A stretch of 64,000 nt of DNA from Clostridium tepidum (GTDB lineage Bacteria > Bacillota > Clostridia > Clostridiales > Clostridiaceae): the NCBI RefSeq assembly GCF_002008345.1, contig NZ_MRAE01000001.1, positions 161,750 through 225,749 on the forward strand. Reading direction: 5' to 3'. Both the position numbers and the translations under genes were made by a program. Shown piece by piece: positions 1 to 8,400 of this stretch (positions are counted from its first letter, which is position 1; each line of letters opens with the position of its first letter). Under the pieces are notes generated by a model. That model was not told the origin of the DNA, did not search any database, and was given only the letters and a program-made list of their open reading frames with translations.

Positions 1-41
1 AAGATGATTATTGCAAATTAGCAGTAATCATCTTTTTTTAT
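1..41 (+). terminator. Intrinsic terminator of an upstream gene
   Basis: A ten-base stem (AAGATGATTA pairing with TAATCATCTT) with a loop of about 14 bases is followed directly by a run of seven T. It would end a plus-strand gene that lies before the window. Confidence 0.7.
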
Positions 42-297
42 AGCATAGGTACAAAAGATACTGTTAATGGAATTGATTGGATAAATTGATACAACTAATT
101 AAAGTGATATAATTTAGAATAAAATACACAATACTTGAGTGTTTTACAGAATCCGCAAAAACATTGGAATATATATTTTAGAACTAATGTGACTTGTTGT
201 TTATTTTATAAATTACATATTTATAATATATGCTTTGAAATATTATAAACATGGGGGATATAATGGTCGCAATAAAAAATATTAATGATAAGATTTT

Positions 298-489
298 TTA
301 TTTTTTTAGTTTTCCTTCTTTTTCAGCTTGTTAAATCATATAAATTCCTATTCTATCTTTTACACTTCCACTAGGATTATTATTTTTAAGTTTTGCAAAA
401 ATATTAACTCTCAGTTTAATATTTAAATTGTTAAGTTTTAGAATGGGGATATTGCCTAGAAGTTCTTTAATACTATCTAAATACTTCAT
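298..489 (-). pseudogene. mccA: Truncated mccA/cysK-type cysteine synthase remnant
   Basis: The reading frame starts with ATG inside the last codons of luxS (AAGG upstream) and encodes about 52 residues that look like the N-terminus of a PLP-dependent O-acetylserine sulfhydrylase / cystathionine beta-synthase, including the PLP-lysine motif NNNPSGSVKDR. It is broken twice: an in-frame TAA at 331-333 interrupts it, and after QAEKEGKLKK it ends at 298, where the family continues for about 250 more residues. Position after mccB and luxS matches the reverse transsulfuration operon (MccA makes cystathionine from homocysteine, MccB cleaves it). The motif is seen; the family assignment is from knowledge; loss of the step is inferred. 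Confidence 0.75.
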
Positions 490-925
490 TACTAATACCT
501 TGATTTAAAATATGTTTTGCATATTCTTTTGCAGAAAATAAGGAATGATCTCTATAGTTTCCGCATTGAACTGCATTAGTTGCAGGAATTTCTTCAGTTT
601 CTAAAACTTTATTTAATGAGTAATTTAGTGCTTCAATAACAGTATCAACTTCAACTTCTCCCCAAGCTATTAAATAAAATCCTGTTCTGCAACCCATTGG
701 AGAAATATCTATGATGTTATCCATTTTTTCTCGCATATAACCTGCTAATAGATGTTCTAGAGTATGAATTGCTCCAGTAGGTATTTCTTCTTCATTAGGT
801 TGTGCAAATCTTAAATCAAATTTTGTAATTTTATCCCCAAGCTCTCCTTTTTGTGTGCCACATTTTCTTACAAAAGGGGCTTTAACCTTTGTATGATCCA
901 ATGAAAAACTTTCTACTTTAACCAT
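473..925 (-). CDS. luxS: S-ribosylhomocysteine lyase LuxS
   Basis: Splits S-ribosylhomocysteine into homocysteine and the AI-2 precursor in the activated methyl cycle. The 150-residue product has the zinc site HTLEH (H54, H58) and a later Cys in QCGNYRDH (about C121), plus the catalytic Cys of PMGCRTG (about C79). I use ATG at 925 rather than an upstream in-frame ATG at 949: an AAGGAG site ends 8 bases before 925, and the mccB stop codon is only one base away, so the two genes are translationally coupled. The homocysteine it makes would feed MccA/MccB, but the downstream mccA is broken. Full length for the family. Confidence 0.95.
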   Translation of the reverse strand: MVKVESFSLDHTKVKAPFVRKCGTQKGELGDKITKFDLRFAQPNEEEIPTGAIHTLEHLLAGYMREKMDNIIDISPMGCRTGFYLIAWGEVEVDTVIEALNYSLNKVLETEEIPATNAVQCGNYRDHSLFSAKEYAKHILNQGISNEVFR

Positions 926-926
926 T

Positions 927-2069
927 TTATCTACTCTCCTTAAATGCATTTTTTAAATCTTCTATTAGATCTTCCGTATTTTCTATACCAACGGATAATC
1001 TTACTAAATTGTCAACAATACCAAGCTTTTGTCTTAATTCATAAGGTATAGCACCATGAGTCATAGAAGCAGGATGGCAAACTAAAGATTCAACTCCGCC
1101 TAAGCTTTCACCAAAAGTTATTAATTTAAGGCTTTCAAAGAATTTTTTATAGTCATATTCATCTTTAAGAACAAAAGATATCATTCCGCCGTATCCTTTA
1201 GCTTGTTTTGATTGAACTTCGTGTCCTGGGTGATCATTAAAGCCGGGGTAATAAATTTTTACTATTTCATCTCTTTCTTTTAAAAATTCAGCTATAGCTT
1301 TTGCATTTGAATTATGTCTATCCATTCTTACTGCTAATGTTTTTATTCCTCTAATTAAAAGGAAAGAATCAAATGGAGCTAAAACTCCTCCAGTAGAATT
1401 TTGTATAAAATGAAGTCTTTCAGCTAGATTGTCACTATTTACAACAGCAATTCCGGCAACCACATCGCTGTGTCCTCCTAGATATTTTGTAGCACTATGA
1501 ACAACTATATCTGCTCCAAGAGTTAATGGTTTTTGTAGGTAAGGTGTCATAAATGTATTATCAACTATAGTATATATGCCATTTTCTTTAGCTATTTTTG
1601 CTATTTCTTCTATATCTGTAACATCCATAAGAGGATTAGTTGGTGTTTCTATATATATAGCTTTTACATTTTTATTTATGCTATTTTTTACTTCAGATAG
1701 GTTAGAAGTATCTACTATTGAATATTTAATTTTAAAATTATTAAAAACCTTATCCAAAACTCTAAAAGTTCCACCATATATATTATTTGAAATTACTATT
1801 TCATCTCCAGATTTAAATAGTGATAATACTGCAGTTATAGCGGCTAATCCTGAAGCAAAGGCAAAACCTTTGTAACCTTTTTCAAGTTCTGCTACAAGTT
1901 TTTCTAAAGCTTCTCTTGTTGGATTACCTGTTCTTGAATACTCGTATCCTGTATTTTCTCCAAATTTAAATTGTTTATAAGTTGAAGTTTGATAAATAGG
2001 TACATTTACTGCACCTGTATGCTTATCTCCATCTATGCCACCATGAATTAATAAAGATTCAATTTTCAT
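927..2069 (-). CDS. mccB: Cystathionine gamma-lyase/synthase family PLP enzyme (MccB-like)
   Basis: A 380-residue Cys/Met-metabolism PLP enzyme. The PLP lysine lies in HSATKYLGGHSDV (K195); YSRTGNPT (about 44-51), ASGLAAI (72-78) and the VDNTF segment (169-173) are typical of the fold. In Firmicutes this arrangement with luxS is usually cystathionine gamma-lyase/homocysteine gamma-lyase, giving cysteine from methionine; a gamma-synthase or O-acetylhomoserine activity cannot be excluded from sequence. A perfect AGGAGG lies 7 bases before ATG. A cysteine-type T-box precedes the gene, which fits a cysteine-forming role. Confidence 0.88.
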   Translation of the reverse strand: MKIESLLIHGGIDGDKHTGAVNVPIYQTSTYKQFKFGENTGYEYSRTGNPTREALEKLVAELEKGYKGFAFASGLAAITAVLSLFKSGDEIVISNNIYGGTFRVLDKVFNNFKIKYSIVDTSNLSEVKNSINKNVKAIYIETPTNPLMDVTDIEEIAKIAKENGIYTIVDNTFMTPYLQKPLTLGADIVVHSATKYLGGHSDVVAGIAVVNSDNLAERLHFIQNSTGGVLAPFDSFLLIRGIKTLAVRMDRHNSNAKAIAEFLKERDEIVKIYYPGFNDHPGHEVQSKQAKGYGGMISFVLKDEYDYKKFFESLKLITFGESLGGVESLVCHPASMTHGAIPYELRQKLGIVDNLVRLSVGIENTEDLIEDLKNAFKESR

Positions 2070-2181
2070 TTTGTTGTTCCTCCTTAGAATTAAATTAGTT
2101 CTGTTAAGTTATATGAAAGTTGACTCAATAAGTAAAGAGAATAAAGAGCTTATATATTTTTGTTTAATATAAATAGAGCTA

Positions 2182-2450
2182 ATAAAAAACTTCTACCTCT
2201 AAATTTTAGAGGCAGAAGTTAAATTCCGCGGTTCCACTCTAATTATTATTGTAGTAAATATACAATAACATCTCATTTTGATACAATTAATTATACCTCA
2301 ACGCTTTAACGGGCGTACACGCTGTGGTCTACTATAGTTTCGGCACAGTGCTCAAAGATGCATTCACATAAGTTACACTTAAAATCCCTTTCAGCCAAGG
2401 GGATTTCTCTCTTATAGTTTACCTTATGTTACTATTTCTTATCATAGCAT
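2182..2450 (-). promoter_or_regulatory. T-box riboswitch, specifier UGC (cysteine)
   Basis: Read on the minus strand the leader contains the T-box signature AGAGTGGAACCGCGG (2226-2240), a stem I with an AGAGAG bulge and a GGCTGAAAG apical loop, and the specifier context GAA-TGC-ATC with TGC at 2360-2362, i.e. a Cys codon. The antiterminator segment is followed by a terminator at 2183-2220. Uncharged tRNA-Cys should promote readthrough into mccB-luxS. Cys T-boxes on mccB operons are known in clostridia; the specifier assignment is my reading of the consensus. Confidence 0.85.
2183..2220 (-). terminator. T-box terminator hairpin
   Basis: Minus-strand stem AACTTCTGCCTCTA / TAGAGGTAGAAGTT with one mismatch, followed by a T run (A run 2183-2187 on the plus strand). 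It sits between the T-box antiterminator motif and mccB. Confidence 0.85.
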
Positions 2451-2654
2451 TTAGTTAATACCTAGTATTCATATAGGAGTACTTGAATTACATTTAATAT
2501 TATAATATGGCATTACAATAATTTTGTCAACCATATATTTTAATATTATTTTAATGAAATTTTTAAACATTTATGTAACTAATATAATATTTTGGTTATT
2601 TGTGTAAAGAATTTTGTTAATCTTTCGATAATGTATATATATTAAAAAAGAGAT

Positions 2655-2748
2655 GATGCATATGCATAATATTGATATTAAATTTTATTTTTCCTCCATC
2701 TCTATTATTGTAATTATGCGATGCATATGCAAAATATTGATGTTAAAT
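2655..2748. repeat. Repeat-spacer-repeat unit, 29 + 36 + 29
   Basis: Two 29-bp direct repeats (2655-2683 and 2720-2748) differ at two bases and flank 36 unrelated bases; period 65. The first repeat contains the perfect palindrome ATGCATATGCAT (2656-2667). Both end in TTAAAT, resembling the end of the CRISPR repeat (GTAAAT). It lies about 160 bp before the chitinase gene, so paired operator sites are an alternative reading. Confidence 0.6.
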
Positions 2749-2906
2749 AGTTATATGGTAACAAATTCATTGTAGCAGATATTACATAATGACTTTAAAT
2801 ATTAATGGTAAATAGTAGTCGGTGCAATTAAATTTATATTGAAACGAAATCTTAATAGTATCATAGCATGATATTATAATACAAAAATAAAATAGGGGGA
2901 TATACA

Positions 2907-4757
2907 ATGAAAAGTAAAAAATTAAAAAAGTTAGTAGCTGGTATTATGGCTGCGACATTTTCCTTATCACTTTTAAGTTCAAAAGTAGAGGCGAAAACTA
3001 CTACTAATAATAATGGGAAAAATGAAGTTAGACAAACTGTCGATAAAGATTTAGAGAGAAAATTAATTGGATATTTCCCAGAATGGGCATATAAAAGTGA
3101 AGCGCAAGGATATTTTAAGGTTACTGATTTGCAATGGGATTCATTAACTCATATTCAATACTCCTTTGCAGTAATAGATCCAAACACAAATAAAATTGCA
3201 TTAGGTGATAAGCATGCAGCAATAGAAGAAGATTTTAAAGATTATAATTTATCTTATAAAGGTAAAAAAATAGAATTAGATCCTAGCTTGGACTATAAAG
3301 GTCATTTTAATTTATTGCAGACTATGAAAAAACAATATCCTGATGTTAATTTGCTTATATCTGTAGGTGGATGGGCTGGTAGTAGAGGATTTTATACAAT
3401 GCTTGATACTGATGAGGGAATAAATACCTTTGCAGATTCTTGTGTTGATTTTATAAAAAAATATAATTTTGATGGTGTTGATATTGATTTTGAATATCCA
3501 TCTTCAACAAGTCAGTCAGGAAATCCAGCGGATTTTGATTTGGCTGAACCTAGAAGAGCTAAATTAAATGAAAGATATAATATACTAATTAGAACACTAA
3601 GAGAAAAAATAGATGCAGCTTCTAAAAGGGATAATAAGGATTATATATTATCTGCTGCAGTTACAGCATCACCTTGGGTACTTGGTGGAGTTAAAGATAA
3701 TAGCTATGCTAAGTATCTAGATTTCTTAAGCGTTATGTCTTATGATTATCATGGTGGATGGAATGAATATGTGGAAAATTTAGCTGGCATATATCCAGAT
3801 CCAAAAGATAGGGAAACTGCAAATCAAATTATGCCAACACTTTGCATGGATTGGGCTTATAGATACTACAGAGGAGTTTTGCCACCTGAAAAAATATTAA
3901 TGGGTATACCATATTACACTAGAGGATGGGAAAATGTACAAGGTGGAGAAAATGGACTTCATGGATCAAGTAGAACCCCTGCGTCAGGTAAATATAATAT
4001 TTGGGGAGATGACTTGGACAATGATGGTGAATTAGAGCCAGCAGGTGCTAACCCATTATGGCATGTATTAAATCTTATGGAAAAAGATAAGAATTTAAAA
4101 GTATATTGGGATGATGTAGAAAAGGTGCCATATGTTTGGCAAAATCAAGAGAGAGTTTTCTTATCTTTTGAAAATGAAAGATCTATTGATGAAAGACTTA
4201 ATTATATTAAAAATAAAAACCTAGGCGGAGCATTAATTTGGGTTATGAATGGTGACTATGGGTTAAATCCTAACTATGAAGAAGGTTCAAATGATATAAA
4301 TAAAGGGAAATATACCTTTGGAGATACTTTAACTAAGCGATTAAGTAAGGGTTTAGCTAATATGGGAGCATGTAGCAAAACACCAGAAGATTCTAATAAT
4401 TCTTTGGAACCTATAAATGTTTCAGTGGATTTTGGTGGCAGTTATGATCATCCAAATTACACTTATAATATAAAGGTGAAAAACTATACAGGCAAAGAAA
4501 TTAAAGGTGGTTGGGAAGTATCCTTTGATCTACCAAAATCAGCATTATTTAAATCTTCTTGGGGAGGAAGCTATACTTTAAAAGATAATGGAGATTTTAC
4601 AACAGTTACAATAAAATCTGGTAACTGGCAAAATCTTAATGCTGGTGGTACTGTTAATCTCCAAGGTATGATAGGATTATGCTTCTCAGATGTTAGAAAT
4701 ATTAGATTTAATGGTATGAAACCTGTAGGAAATCAAAATATTATTCAACAAAAATAA
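2907..4757 (+). CDS. Secreted GH18 chitinase with C-terminal carbohydrate-binding domain
   Basis: Endo-acting chitin hydrolase expected outside the cell. Residues 1-29 form a signal peptide (Lys-rich start, hydrophobic core, cleavage near VEAK). The GH18 barrel (about 50-460) shows SVGGW and the catalytic motif DGVDIDFE at 189-196, with E196 as proton donor, and the later VMSYDYHG. Residues about 505-612 resemble a family 2-type cellulose/chitin-binding module rich in Trp (GGWEVSF, SGNWQNL). AGGGGG lies 7 bases before ATG. Monocistronic; a weak imperfect hairpin follows at 4790-4830. No odd features in the protein. Confidence 0.93.
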   Translation: MKSKKLKKLVAGIMAATFSLSLLSSKVEAKTTTNNNGKNEVRQTVDKDLERKLIGYFPEWAYKSEAQGYFKVTDLQWDSLTHIQYSFAVIDPNTNKIALGDKHAAIEEDFKDYNLSYKGKKIELDPSLDYKGHFNLLQTMKKQYPDVNLLISVGGWAGSRGFYTMLDTDEGINTFADSCVDFIKKYNFDGVDIDFEYPSSTSQSGNPADFDLAEPRRAKLNERYNILIRTLREKIDAASKRDNKDYILSAAVTASPWVLGGVKDNSYAKYLDFLSVMSYDYHGGWNEYVENLAGIYPDPKDRETANQIMPTLCMDWAYRYYRGVLPPEKILMGIPYYTRGWENVQGGENGLHGSSRTPASGKYNIWGDDLDNDGELEPAGANPLWHVLNLMEKDKNLKVYWDDVEKVPYVWQNQERVFLSFENERSIDERLNYIKNKNLGGALIWVMNGDYGLNPNYEEGSNDINKGKYTFGDTLTKRLSKGLANMGACSKTPEDSNNSLEPINVSVDFGGSYDHPNYTYNIKVKNYTGKEIKGGWEVSFDLPKSALFKSSWGGSYTLKDNGDFTTVTIKSGNWQNLNAGGTVNLQGMIGLCFSDVRNIRFNGMKPVGNQNIIQQK

Positions 4758-4863
4758 AGATAAAAATTAAATTATAAAGAAAAATGAAACAGAGCCTATG
4801 TATTTTATAATGCAAGGCACTGCTTTATTTATATTGAAAGGATAAAATTAATTAAGGGATAAA

Positions 4864-5196
4864 CTAGTTAGTTTTAAACATTTTTATATCATTTAATCCT
4901 TGAAAAATTTCTTCTCTTGAAAAATTACATTCATTTAATTCCTCATCACTTTTTTTCAGTAATGTAGTGTAAAATTCTACGGCTATTTCATATACTTCAG
5001 GTGAATTATTCTTTTCTAATTCCTCAAAGATTAAATCTTCTGCCTTATCATAATTGCCTTCATAAAATAATTTGTTTAGAATAATTTTAAATAAATCTGT
5101 TGAATTAATTTTTGCATTATCAATTTCTTTTTCATCTTTTAAAACAGTCTTACCAAATAATTTCCCTAAATCATCTAGAGATTTTTTTATACCCAT
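4864..5196 (-). CDS. Conserved hypothetical, 110 aa, helical (DUF6483-like)
   Basis: A short acidic, mainly helical protein. The segment FYEGNYDKAEDLIFEELEKN (about 45-64) recalls the DUF6483 family of Firmicutes, but I give that only from memory. No membrane segment or signal peptide. An AAGGTGG site precedes ATG. It is separated by about 90 bp from the ImmA-like gene and read in the same direction, so it may lie at the edge of the phage-like block. Function unknown. Confidence 0.6.
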   Translation of the reverse strand: MGIKKSLDDLGKLFGKTVLKDEKEIDNAKINSTDLFKIILNKLFYEGNYDKAEDLIFEELEKNNSPEVYEIAVEFYTTLLKKSDEELNECNFSREEIFQGLNDIKMFKTN

Positions 5197-5283
5197 ACTA
5201 TTCCACCTTTTTATATTTAAATTTAATTAATGTTGATTATAAGGTTTTTTATGCATAAAATATAGAATTTTTTCATTTATTAA

Positions 5284-5907
5284 TTAATAAATTTTGAAAC
5301 AATTATTATAGAAATTTATTTTTATATTTTTAAGTGTTGAATATGCCAAATTAGAGTATTTAATATTGGTTAATCTTTTTAGTACAGCACTTTGTGAAAC
5401 ATTAAAATATGTTGCCATTTCTTTAATAGATGTAAATTTACTGTTGAATATTTTATTTTTAGGCATAAGTATTTTTCCAGCAAATTCGTCAGCCTCTAAT
5501 TCTTCTATATATAAATCCTTTTTTGTTTTACAGTTTTCTGGTAATTCATGATGTCTTAAATAAATATGACCTAGCTCATGGGCTAAGGTAAAGTTAAGTC
5601 TACGGTGTTTTGAAATTTTAAATGGATAATGAATTTTATTTCTATTAACAATTATTAAAAAACAATTATTTTCTTTTGAATATACTGTAGCTGCATCGAA
5701 GTTATTGGATAGATTATTTATTGATTTTATTTGGATAGGTAAAGTTTGATTATTTTCAATTTCTAATATAAGTTCAACACAATTTAAAGGCCAACGTGTT
5801 AATTTAAAATCTTCTATAAAAAGTTTCACTCTTTTTTCTATATAATCAATCCTATGCTTGGGGATTTTATCTAAAGTATAATATTTATTATTATAATAGT
5901 TATCCAT
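5284..5907 (-). CDS. ImmA/IrrE-type metallopeptidase
   Basis: A 207-residue protein with the zinc peptidase motif HELGH (in LAHELGHIYLRH) followed about 20 residues later by an ELEADEFA glutamate helix, the hallmark of ImmA/IrrE peptidases. In integrative elements and phages ImmA cleaves the neighbouring Xre repressor to derepress the element. Here the repressor gene lies just upstream on the same strand. A C-terminal helix-turn-helix-like segment (MATYFNVSQSAVLKRL, about 165-180) follows. GGAGGG lies before ATG. A LexA-type operator sits between promoter and start, suggesting DNA-damage control. Confidence 0.85.
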   Translation of the reverse strand: MDNYYNNKYYTLDKIPKHRIDYIEKRVKLFIEDFKLTRWPLNCVELILEIENNQTLPIQIKSINNLSNNFDAATVYSKENNCFLIIVNRNKIHYPFKISKHRRLNFTLAHELGHIYLRHHELPENCKTKKDLYIEELEADEFAGKILMPKNKIFNSKFTSIKEMATYFNVSQSAVLKRLTNIKYSNLAYSTLKNIKINFYNNCFKIY

Positions 5908-5932
5908 GTTATCCCTCCATATTATAAAAGAA

Positions 5933-5946
5933 AGAACAAATGTTCT
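5933..5946 (-). promoter_or_regulatory. LexA-type SOS box upstream of the ImmA-like gene
   Basis: AGAACAAATGTTCT contains GAAC-N4-GTTC, the Firmicute LexA core. It lies 26 bp before the start codon, just after a minus-strand -10-like TATAAT (about 5956-5961). Seen in sequence; LexA binding is inferred. Confidence 0.55.
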
Positions 5947-5985
5947 ATACTTCTATTATAATATGAATTGATTACCAAGTAAAGG

Positions 5986-6019
5986 AAAACAAGAATAAAT
6001 AATTATTTATTCTTGTTTT
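5986..6019. terminator. Perfect 34-bp palindrome at the repressor stop codon
   Basis: The sequence from 5986 to 6019 equals its own reverse complement and is flanked by A and T runs, so it can act as a terminator in either direction. It includes the stop codon and last five codons of the Xre repressor gene and separates it from the ImmA-like gene. Confidence 0.7.
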
Positions 6020-6425
6020 TATTTAAATAAAAATTTGCAAATTCTTTTATTGCTTTAATATCTTCCTTAGGTAATTCAGAGGTAACTCTACTCATAATAG
6101 TTAAAATTTCAGAGTCTTTATCATTAATATTTTTTGCAAGTCTTATAGTGTCAGCAAATTCTCCATTAGCTTTTCTAAAGATATGTTCAGTATATTTTTC
6201 GTGTTCTATGCTCTCATCAATATAACCAGCTTTAATCATTAATTCACCATAACTTAATCCAAGGTGTGGAGCTATTGATTTTAGTATATTAGGAGAGGGA
6301 TTTTGTCTTTCACCAGATTCTATTCGAGAAATTTCTGTATTACTTATGTTAGAAAGTTCAGCAAGTTGTCTTTGTGATAGCCCTTTTTTTTTCCTAATAT
6401 TTTTTAAAAATTCACCAAATTTCAT
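6003..6425 (-). CDS. Xre-family phage/element repressor
   Basis: A 140-residue repressor with an N-terminal Xre helix-turn-helix: LSQRQLAELSNISNTEISRI (about 16-35) followed by ESGERQNPSP. The rest is a helical tail (LPKEDIKAIKEFANFYLNK) typical of short element repressors. Divergent from a Cro-like gene, with GGTTAC half-sites between them, and upstream of an ImmA-type peptidase: the same logic as ImmR/ImmA systems. It likely represses the rightward promoter at 6497. The promoter of this gene itself is not obvious. Confidence 0.88.
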   Translation of the reverse strand: MKFGEFLKNIRKKKGLSQRQLAELSNISNTEISRIESGERQNPSPNILKSIAPHLGLSYGELMIKAGYIDESIEHEKYTEHIFRKANGEFADTIRLAKNINDKDSEILTIMSRVTSELPKEDIKAIKEFANFYLNKNKNK

Positions 6426-6496
6426 AATATCTATCCTCCTACAAAGTAATTATACAATAAGTGTTACCAATAGGCAATAGAAAAGCAGAGTATTAT

Positions 6497-6537
6497 TTGA
6501 CATGGGGTTACAGTTTTGTTAATATTGAAGTGTAACC
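6497..6537 (+). promoter_or_regulatory. Early rightward promoter with repressor operator
   Basis: TTGACA (6497-6502), 17 bases, TAATAT (6520-6525). Inverted half-sites GGTTACA (6506-6512, inside the spacer) and TGTAACC (6531-6537) flank the -10. A third GGTTACA is at 6783-6789. This is the layout of a repressor-controlled lytic/early promoter. Confidence 0.75.
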
Positions 6538-6566
6538 TAATGGAATCAAATTTGGAGGTGTATAAA

Positions 6567-6767
6567 TTGAAACCTAACAAAAAATATATAATATATCTTA
6601 TTAATAAAAATAATTGGTCTCAAAATAAATTTGCTAAAAAAGCAGGAGTTTCAAGTGCAACTATAAGCAGATGGATTAATGATAAAAGGGGAGCCGGAGC
6701 AGAATTAATACTTGGCATAATTAGGGCATTTCCCAATGAACCTATAGATAAGTTATTTTTTTTATAA
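6567..6767 (+). CDS. Cro-like small helix-turn-helix protein
   Basis: A 66-residue DNA-binding protein with WSQNKFAKKAGVSSATISRW (about 14-33) as helix-turn-helix. I use the TTG at 6567: GGAGGTG lies 6 bases before it, whereas an upstream in-frame start at 6516 has no ribosome binding site. Divergent from the Xre repressor and driven by the operator-bearing promoter, so it is the expected antirepressor/Cro counterpart. Confidence 0.75.
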   Translation: MKPNKKYIIYLINKNNWSQNKFAKKAGVSSATISRWINDKRGAGAELILGIIRAFPNEPIDKLFFL

Positions 6768-7119
6768 ATATCGTTGCTAAAGGGTTACAAAATCCATGGA
6801 GTAATGATAAAAAAAGAAAATCTTATTCCTATAAGTAAACTTCTCAATCTTCAACCAACTTAAAATAGAGTTTCTTGTACAGATGGTTCCTATAAACAAA
6901 ATTTTTAATTTCAAGTTCAATTTTATTTCTATTTAAAGTTTCAAAAATTTTTATACAATGGCAAAAAAAGATTAGAGTAATGTAGTAAGTTTTAATCTTG
7001 ATAAATGGATTGTATAAGTATAAATCATGACTAACTATATTTTGGATAATACAGAGATATTGTAACTGTTAGTTATTGAGTAAAGCATTAAAATACTATT
7101 ATATAAGGGGGATATAGTA
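6768..7119 (+). promoter_or_regulatory. Intergenic region with one promoter
   Basis: 352 bp without a gene. It holds a GGTTACA half-site (6783-6789) like those in the upstream operator, and a promoter-like TTGAGT (7076-7081), 17 bases, TTATAT (7099-7104) before the DnaD-like gene. Nothing else recognised. Confidence 0.45.
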
Positions 7120-8319
7120 ATGGCTAAATACAGACAGCTTTATACAGAATTTTGGAAGGATGGTTTTGTGGTGGAATTAGAACCAGAAGAAAAATATTTT
7201 TATCTCTACTTATTAACTAATGCTAATACTTCACAATGTGGAATTTATGAACTACCTAAAAAAATTATAGAAAATGAAACGGGATATAATAGAGAAACTG
7301 TGGATAAACTTATTAAAAAATTTGAGGAATATAAAAAAATAATTTATTCAGAAGAAACTAAAGAAATTATTATACTAAATTGGTTTAAATACAATGAACC
7401 TAATAATATTAATGCAATTAAATGTGTAAACAAAGAACTTAAAAAAATAAAAAATAGAAATTTTGTTAGGGAATTATACTTTCAATACTCTAAAAATGGA
7501 TTGGAAGTAGATAAATTATTTTATGAAATAGAAGACAATTTTATTAATAACAAAAATAATACAGTTAAAGATATTTATATATCAATAACTGATAATGGTA
7601 ATAGTGACTATGGTTATAAGAATATAGATAAAAATAATCAATTGGAAAATGAGTCTATGGATATAGATAAAAACATTGAAATAGAAACTAGTAATGAGCA
7701 TATTTCTAGGGGGTATGAAGGGTCTTATAAGGGGCTTGTAAGTAAAGAAATAATAAATAATAAACAAAAAGAAATAAATAATAAAGAAGAAGTAATAAGT
7801 AATAGTTGTTGTTGTAATAAAGAAAAAGGGGATGAATATAATAATAATCCTCTGAGGAATTATGAATTTAACAAGGATACAGATATAACAACAACAACAG
7901 GAAGAAATACAACAGCTACAGAAAAGCAATTAGATAAAATGGAGTTTTGTAGGACTGATGTTAAAAACGTAAGGGATGTTATAGCTGTTTTTGAAAAAAA
8001 TATACACAAAGCTGCACCTATAGAAAGGAAAAAAATTATAAGTTGGAGCAATAAATTCAGTTACGATGTAATTATTATGGCTATAGAAGAGGCTATATTT
8101 AATAATATAAAAAACATAGTATATATAGAAAAAATTTTAGATACTTGGTTTTCTAAGGGGTTAACTTCTATTGAGGATATAAAATCTTACAAAGCAAAAT
8201 GGGAAGAAAAAAAGAAGACAACAAAACACAAAGAAAATACTGTGGATAGATGGAATGATTTTGAACAAAGGGAATATGATTTTGAAAAGTTAGAAAGAAA
8301 GTTATTGGGATGGGTTTAG
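7120..8319 (+). CDS. DnaD-like replication initiation protein of phage type
   Basis: A 399-residue protein. Residues 1-110 (MAKYRQLYTEFWKD onward) match the winged-helix N-terminal domain of phage replisome organisers; 140-265 is a low-complexity Asn/Lys-rich linker with runs such as CCC and TTTTGRNTTATE; 275-360 (VIAVFEKNIHKAAPIERKKI, then VIYIEKIL-like helix and TWFSKG) is a DnaD/DnaB2-type domain that recruits the helicase loader. AGGGGG precedes ATG. With the Xre/Cro pair upstream it marks a prophage or integrative-element remnant; no integrase, terminase or structural genes are present nearby. Confidence 0.75.
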   Translation: MAKYRQLYTEFWKDGFVVELEPEEKYFYLYLLTNANTSQCGIYELPKKIIENETGYNRETVDKLIKKFEEYKKIIYSEETKEIIILNWFKYNEPNNINAIKCVNKELKKIKNRNFVRELYFQYSKNGLEVDKLFYEIEDNFINNKNNTVKDIYISITDNGNSDYGYKNIDKNNQLENESMDIDKNIEIETSNEHISRGYEGSYKGLVSKEIINNKQKEINNKEEVISNSCCCNKEKGDEYNNNPLRNYEFNKDTDITTTTGRNTTATEKQLDKMEFCRTDVKNVRDVIAVFEKNIHKAAPIERKKIISWSNKFSYDVIIMAIEEAIFNNIKNIVYIEKILDTWFSKGLTSIEDIKSYKAKWEEKKKTTKHKENTVDRWNDFEQREYDFEKLERKLLGWV

Positions 8320-8400
8320 GGAAAAGTATGGACAACATAGTAGATATAATCTCTATTTTGTAAATTGTACTCTATACTCTAATAAAAAGGGGGATTTTTT

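Noticed and set aside
263..334. 23-codon plus-strand frame with GGGGG before ATG
   Set aside because: It runs antisense into the mccA remnant, has no recognisable sequence, and the apparent ribosome binding site is easily found by chance.
1..470. S-box antisense RNA as in the Clostridium acetobutylicum ubiG-mccBA operon
   Set aside because: I looked on the plus strand after luxS and mccA for an S-box core and a promoter facing the operon and saw none.
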